From NCBI GenBank assembly GCA_902621675.1, contig CACNMX010000002.1, forward strand, positions 22,148-86,147: a DNA stretch of 64,000 bases. Reading direction: 5' to 3'. The stretch's first letter is position 1, and each line of letters starts with the position of its first letter. The notes beneath the pieces were generated by a model that was given only the letters and a program-made list of their open reading frames with translations, ran no database searches and was not told the DNA's origin. This document shows positions 60,835 to 64,000 of the stretch, one piece after another. The DNA is from an uncultured Prochlorococcus sp. Lineage in GTDB: Bacteria; Cyanobacteriota; Cyanobacteriia; PCC-6307; Cyanobiaceae. A program made the translations under genes and the position numbers.

Positions 60835-61146
60835 TTAGACTATTCTTGTATTCATTTTTTGTTTTTTGAATAATCCGACTGTCTCATCAAGATCCATACA
60901 CGGCTGAATACTTATATCCATTAACCTTCTCCAGGGATGCCATTGCTTCCAAATTGTCTCAAGAGAATCTGCACTTACTACAGAATGTCCAATCCCATTT
61001 TGAACCATAAAAATCCAAGAATGAACCTCATAGTTTTCAGGTCTGTTTTGGGGACCACCTGATTCGTACCAATTAATTAGCATTTCTGCCCCTTCTTCTT
61101 GATCTTCGCCATCTGTAAATTCGTAGGAAATTAAATACCTTTGCAT
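60835..61146 (-). CDS. DUF3303-like protein
   Basis: MQRYLISYEFTDGEDQEEGAEMLINWYESGGPQNRPENYEVHSWIF. Confidence 0.75.
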   Translation of the reverse strand: MQRYLISYEFTDGEDQEEGAEMLINWYESGGPQNRPENYEVHSWIFMVQNGIGHSVVSADSLETIWKQWHPWRRLMDISIQPCMDLDETVGLFKKQKMNTRIV

Positions 61147-61430
61147 ATAGATATTATTAAAATCTCTAAACTATTTTAACTCTAGATTTAGATATTGCCT
61201 CCCAATTTAATTAATGCTATGAAGTTTATATAAAGTGATTGTTTTGAAATGACCGAAAGATTTGGGAAAATTAAAAAGAATATTTTGACTAATTTATCTT
61301 TTATAAATAAGACAATCTTGAAGTATTTTCAAAACCATGATCTGTTCGTATAGCTCCAGTTATCAGATAAAATTTGATACTTTTTAAAATACCTTAAATT
61401 AGTTACCATATTTGTACTGTATAGATACCA

Positions 61431-61814
61431 ATGATAAATAAAAAGGATCAAAGTGATCCAATTGATAATTTAGAGTATGAAAAAGTTCTAGAAGAAGAAA
61501 TAATTAATTCGTACGAAAGTAAATTTCAGAAAGATACTGAAGAAGATATTAAAAAAATTAAATTCTACAGACTCAAAAGAACTCCATTAGAAATATTAAA
61601 TAGATCATTTTTCTTTTTCTTTATTGGAAGTTTTCTTTTCTCTTTGTTTTTAGCTTATTCAGAAAGTAGGTTATGGTTCATACTTTATGTAATAAGTGCA
61701 TTGTCATGTGTTTTCTATACTCCTAATAGAAAGGCACTTAAAGAATTAATAGCAGCTTGGCCAAATATAGAGGATCTTATTAAAGGGAGGAGTTTGTGGA
61801 GAAAAGGCAAGTAA
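61431..61814 (+). CDS. 127-aa two-TM hypothetical protein
   Basis: ORF with central TM hairpin. Confidence 0.6.
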   Translation: MINKKDQSDPIDNLEYEKVLEEEIINSYESKFQKDTEEDIKKIKFYRLKRTPLEILNRSFFFFFIGSFLFSLFLAYSESRLWFILYVISALSCVFYTPNRKALKELIAAWPNIEDLIKGRSLWRKGK

Positions 61815-61821
61815 ATAGATT

Positions 61822-61914
61822 ATGAAATCGTTAAATTCATTTAAAAAGTGGTTATTAAATATTCTTGTGCCATACATTGAGGGCACCAACAAGAAAAAAG
61901 AGGATAAAAAATGA
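61822..61914 (+). CDS. 30-aa peptide (not in ORF track)
   Basis: MKSLNSFKKWLLNILVPYIEGTNKKKEDKK; ATGA overlap with the next ORF. Confidence 0.45.
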   Translation: MKSLNSFKKWLLNILVPYIEGTNKKKEDKK

Positions 61915-62048
61915 GTCTAATATCGGTTGGAATTATTGTTGAAATATTTTTGTTTGTGGGAGTTTTTTTATGGGTTAGGAAACTAACTAGTAAAGAAGGT
62001 AGGCAACCATCTCTATCAAAAAAAACAATTAAAAATCTCAAATTTTAG
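61911..62048 (+). CDS. 45-aa single-TM peptide (not in ORF track)
   Basis: MSLISVGIIVEIFLFVGVFLWVRKLTSKEGRQPSLSKKTIKNLKF. Confidence 0.5.
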   Translation: MSLISVGIIVEIFLFVGVFLWVRKLTSKEGRQPSLSKKTIKNLKF

Positions 62049-62131
62049 AATTTTGATCACAAAATAAGGAATCTTTATAAAGAGATCAAATTTATGGGAA
62101 AATTCTTTACTTTTTTCCTCTCACTTTGTGT

Positions 62132-62524
62132 ATGAAATCAGTTAGAACATCTATATCGTTTTTAAAAAATATGGTTTCCTCCATTCAAGGTCTTGCTCCA
62201 ATAACTAATCCATTAAATAGTGTCTTAATAGAAAAGAAACTAATAAATGTTGATCAAAAGTTCATTCAACTTGTCTCTTTAGCAGAAGGATTACCTCGTA
62301 CAGAAGTCATCGAAAGTGGAAGGAATTATTGGAGAGGTGTTTGTAGAAGCTTAATCTTTAGATTTCCTGATGACCTTGAAATTTTAAAGCTTGATGTAAG
62401 AAGTTATGTAGATAGATCAAAAGGAATCATTCAAATAAGATCTGCAGCAAGATTAGGCCAATCAGATTTAGGCGTTAATCTAAGAAGAGTGGAATACTTG
62501 TTTAATCAATTAGAGAAATTTTAA
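62132..62524 (+). CDS. DUF1499-like protein
   Basis: LIFRFPDDLEILKLDVRSYVDRSKGIIQIRSAARLGQSDLGVNLRRVEYL. Confidence 0.78.
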   Translation: MKSVRTSISFLKNMVSSIQGLAPITNPLNSVLIEKKLINVDQKFIQLVSLAEGLPRTEVIESGRNYWRGVCRSLIFRFPDDLEILKLDVRSYVDRSKGIIQIRSAARLGQSDLGVNLRRVEYLFNQLEKF

Positions 62525-62601
62525 TTAATCTGTTTTTTATAAATTTAAGGTTCTTTTTACTAAATAGTTGTGCTTTAATTCATAAGAATATTTGAATTGC
62601 C

Positions 62602-62733
62602 ATGGTAAAGATAATCTTAGTTGGAATAATTGTCGCGCTTGTATATTCTCAACCTGACCTTCGTCTTACAGTCGCTGATTGGTTAAAAGCAGCTTCTGAT
62701 TTTCTTATTGAATCAGTACAAGTAAAACCTTGA
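62602..62733 (+). CDS. 43-aa peptide (not in ORF track)
   Basis: MVKIILVGIIVALVYSQPDLRLTVADWLKAASDFLIESVQVKP. Confidence 0.55.
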   Translation: MVKIILVGIIVALVYSQPDLRLTVADWLKAASDFLIESVQVKP

Positions 62734-62916
62734 ATTAATTTTTAATGAAACATTAAAAAAGACCTGAGACAGTAATCATTTGTTTAATGCATACAGCTAC
62801 GAAAATAAATATTATTATCCTGCTTAATATGTATTTCACTTAAACAAATAAATAGTTTTAGGAACATAATAGAAAATTTTTTTGAAATTTTTGAATAGTT
62901 AACGATAATAAGGGAT

Positions 62917-63972
62917 ATGAAGCTTAGATTATTTGAGTTCTATTTTATTAAAGACTATTTAAGGCCTTGGTTTGGTCTTATTTATTCTTTATTCTTTCTG
63001 TTTTTTTTAGGTGCAATTGGCTATCGAATAACAGAGGGATGGGAATGGAGTGATTGCTTATGGATGGTTCTAATCACAATAACCACTATTGGTTTTGGAG
63101 AAGTTCAACCTTTAAGTCCTGAAGGCAGGATCGTAACTGTTTTAGTAATCGTGGGCGGATTGATCTTTATTCAATTTACCTTTCAAAAAGCTGTTAGATT
63201 ATTCGAATCCGGCTATTTTCAAAGAGTAAACGAATTACGTTTTAAAAGACTTCTTAGAAAAATGGAAAATCATGTAATTTTGTGCGGATATGGGAGGGTT
63301 GGTCAGGAAATATCTAACCAAATAAAAACGCAAAATATTCCAATTATTGTCGTTGAGAGCGATGAAGATAGAAAAAAGATTGCTGAAGAAAATGGTTTAG
63401 AAGTGCTTTGTGCTGATGCGACTCTTGATGAGACTTTAAAACTGGCAGGGTTAGAAAAATGTAAGAGTTTGGTTGTTACTTTGCCTAATGACGCTGCAAA
63501 TTTATATGTGGTTTTAAGTGCTAAGGGGATAAGAAGTTCTATAAGGGTAATAGCAAGAGCGGGAACTGAAGAAGCTGCAAGTAAGTTGAGATTAGCCGGG
63601 GCAAGTATAGTTGTAAGCCCTTATATAGCTGCAGGTAGAGCAATGGCCTCAATGGCTTTAAGACCAATAGCCATTGATTTTCTAGATCTTTTAGCAGGAA
63701 GTGAATGTGAAATTGAAGAATTTGAATTAAGTAATGATATTAGTCTTTTTGAAACTGCAGAGAAAAGATCACTTTCTGAACTTGGAATAGGCAAAAAGAG
63801 TGGTGCAAAAATATTAGCCATTAAAGAAAATGAAAAGTTGTTCACTAATCCTGGAGGTAATTTCATACTTCAACCAGGTCAGGTATTAATAGCCTTTGGT
63901 AGTAAAGAACAGCTAAATATTTTGAACGGATTATTAGGAAATCTTGTCGTGGCAGTAGAACTATTAAAATAG
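62917..63972 (+). CDS. K+ channel with TrkA-N (RCK) domain
   Basis: TTIGFGE selectivity filter; VILCGYGRVGQEISNQI RCK motif; TrkA-C tail. Confidence 0.93.
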   Translation: MKLRLFEFYFIKDYLRPWFGLIYSLFFLFFLGAIGYRITEGWEWSDCLWMVLITITTIGFGEVQPLSPEGRIVTVLVIVGGLIFIQFTFQKAVRLFESGYFQRVNELRFKRLLRKMENHVILCGYGRVGQEISNQIKTQNIPIIVVESDEDRKKIAEENGLEVLCADATLDETLKLAGLEKCKSLVVTLPNDAANLYVVLSAKGIRSSIRVIARAGTEEAASKLRLAGASIVVSPYIAAGRAMASMALRPIAIDFLDLLAGSECEIEEFELSNDISLFETAEKRSLSELGIGKKSGAKILAIKENEKLFTNPGGNFILQPGQVLIAFGSKEQLNILNGLLGNLVVAVELLK

Positions 63973-64000
63973 TTAGATCGAGATTCAGAATTAATTGCTA

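Noticed and set aside
50300-62800. Prophage or transposon explanation for the tiny-gene zone
   Set aside because: No integrase, terminase, capsid, transposase or terminal repeats seen; the ligase-like ORF alone is not enough.

Overview
AT-rich, gene-dense cyanobacterial chromosome segment. Protein content and gene order look like a high-light-adapted Prochlorococcus; this is recognition from memory, not a database result. About 0-50 kb is mostly core metabolism: lycopene cyclase, MscS, Fur, ArsS-type radical SAM, glucosylglycerol-phosphate phosphatase, MetY/MetA, SulP, CbiX, GMC oxidoreductase, tRNA-Ser(UGA), class II RNR NrdJ, PrfC, Hsp33, RsmE, PhnCDE-like transporter, aspartate aminotransferase, UDG, IspG, Ctp protease, NadA, AroB and PurK, followed by a candidate 6S RNA directly downstream of purK. 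About 50.6-62.8 kb is an accessory-like zone of very small, mostly uncharacterised genes. It includes many single-TM proteins of 28-100 aa, one Hli protein, a Trp-rich TIGR02450-like protein, DUF3303 and DUF1499, ending at a TrkA-N K+ channel. The most interesting signals are: (i) a duplicated small gene with its duplicated promoter, each copy heading a different tiny-gene operon; (ii) an NAD+-ligase adenylation domain standing alone; (iii) an end-to-end operon of tiny membrane proteins; (iv) a 40-codon ORF with a near-complete anti-Shine-Dalgarno match; (v) a structured leader plus 10-codon uORF before a DUF4278 mini-gene; (vi) an RHH/GIY-YIG-like gene pair with a palindromic operator; (vii) two three-box DnaA-box-like arrays. 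No CRISPR array, rRNA, transposase or prophage was seen. All family calls come from reading motifs by eye; nothing was searched.
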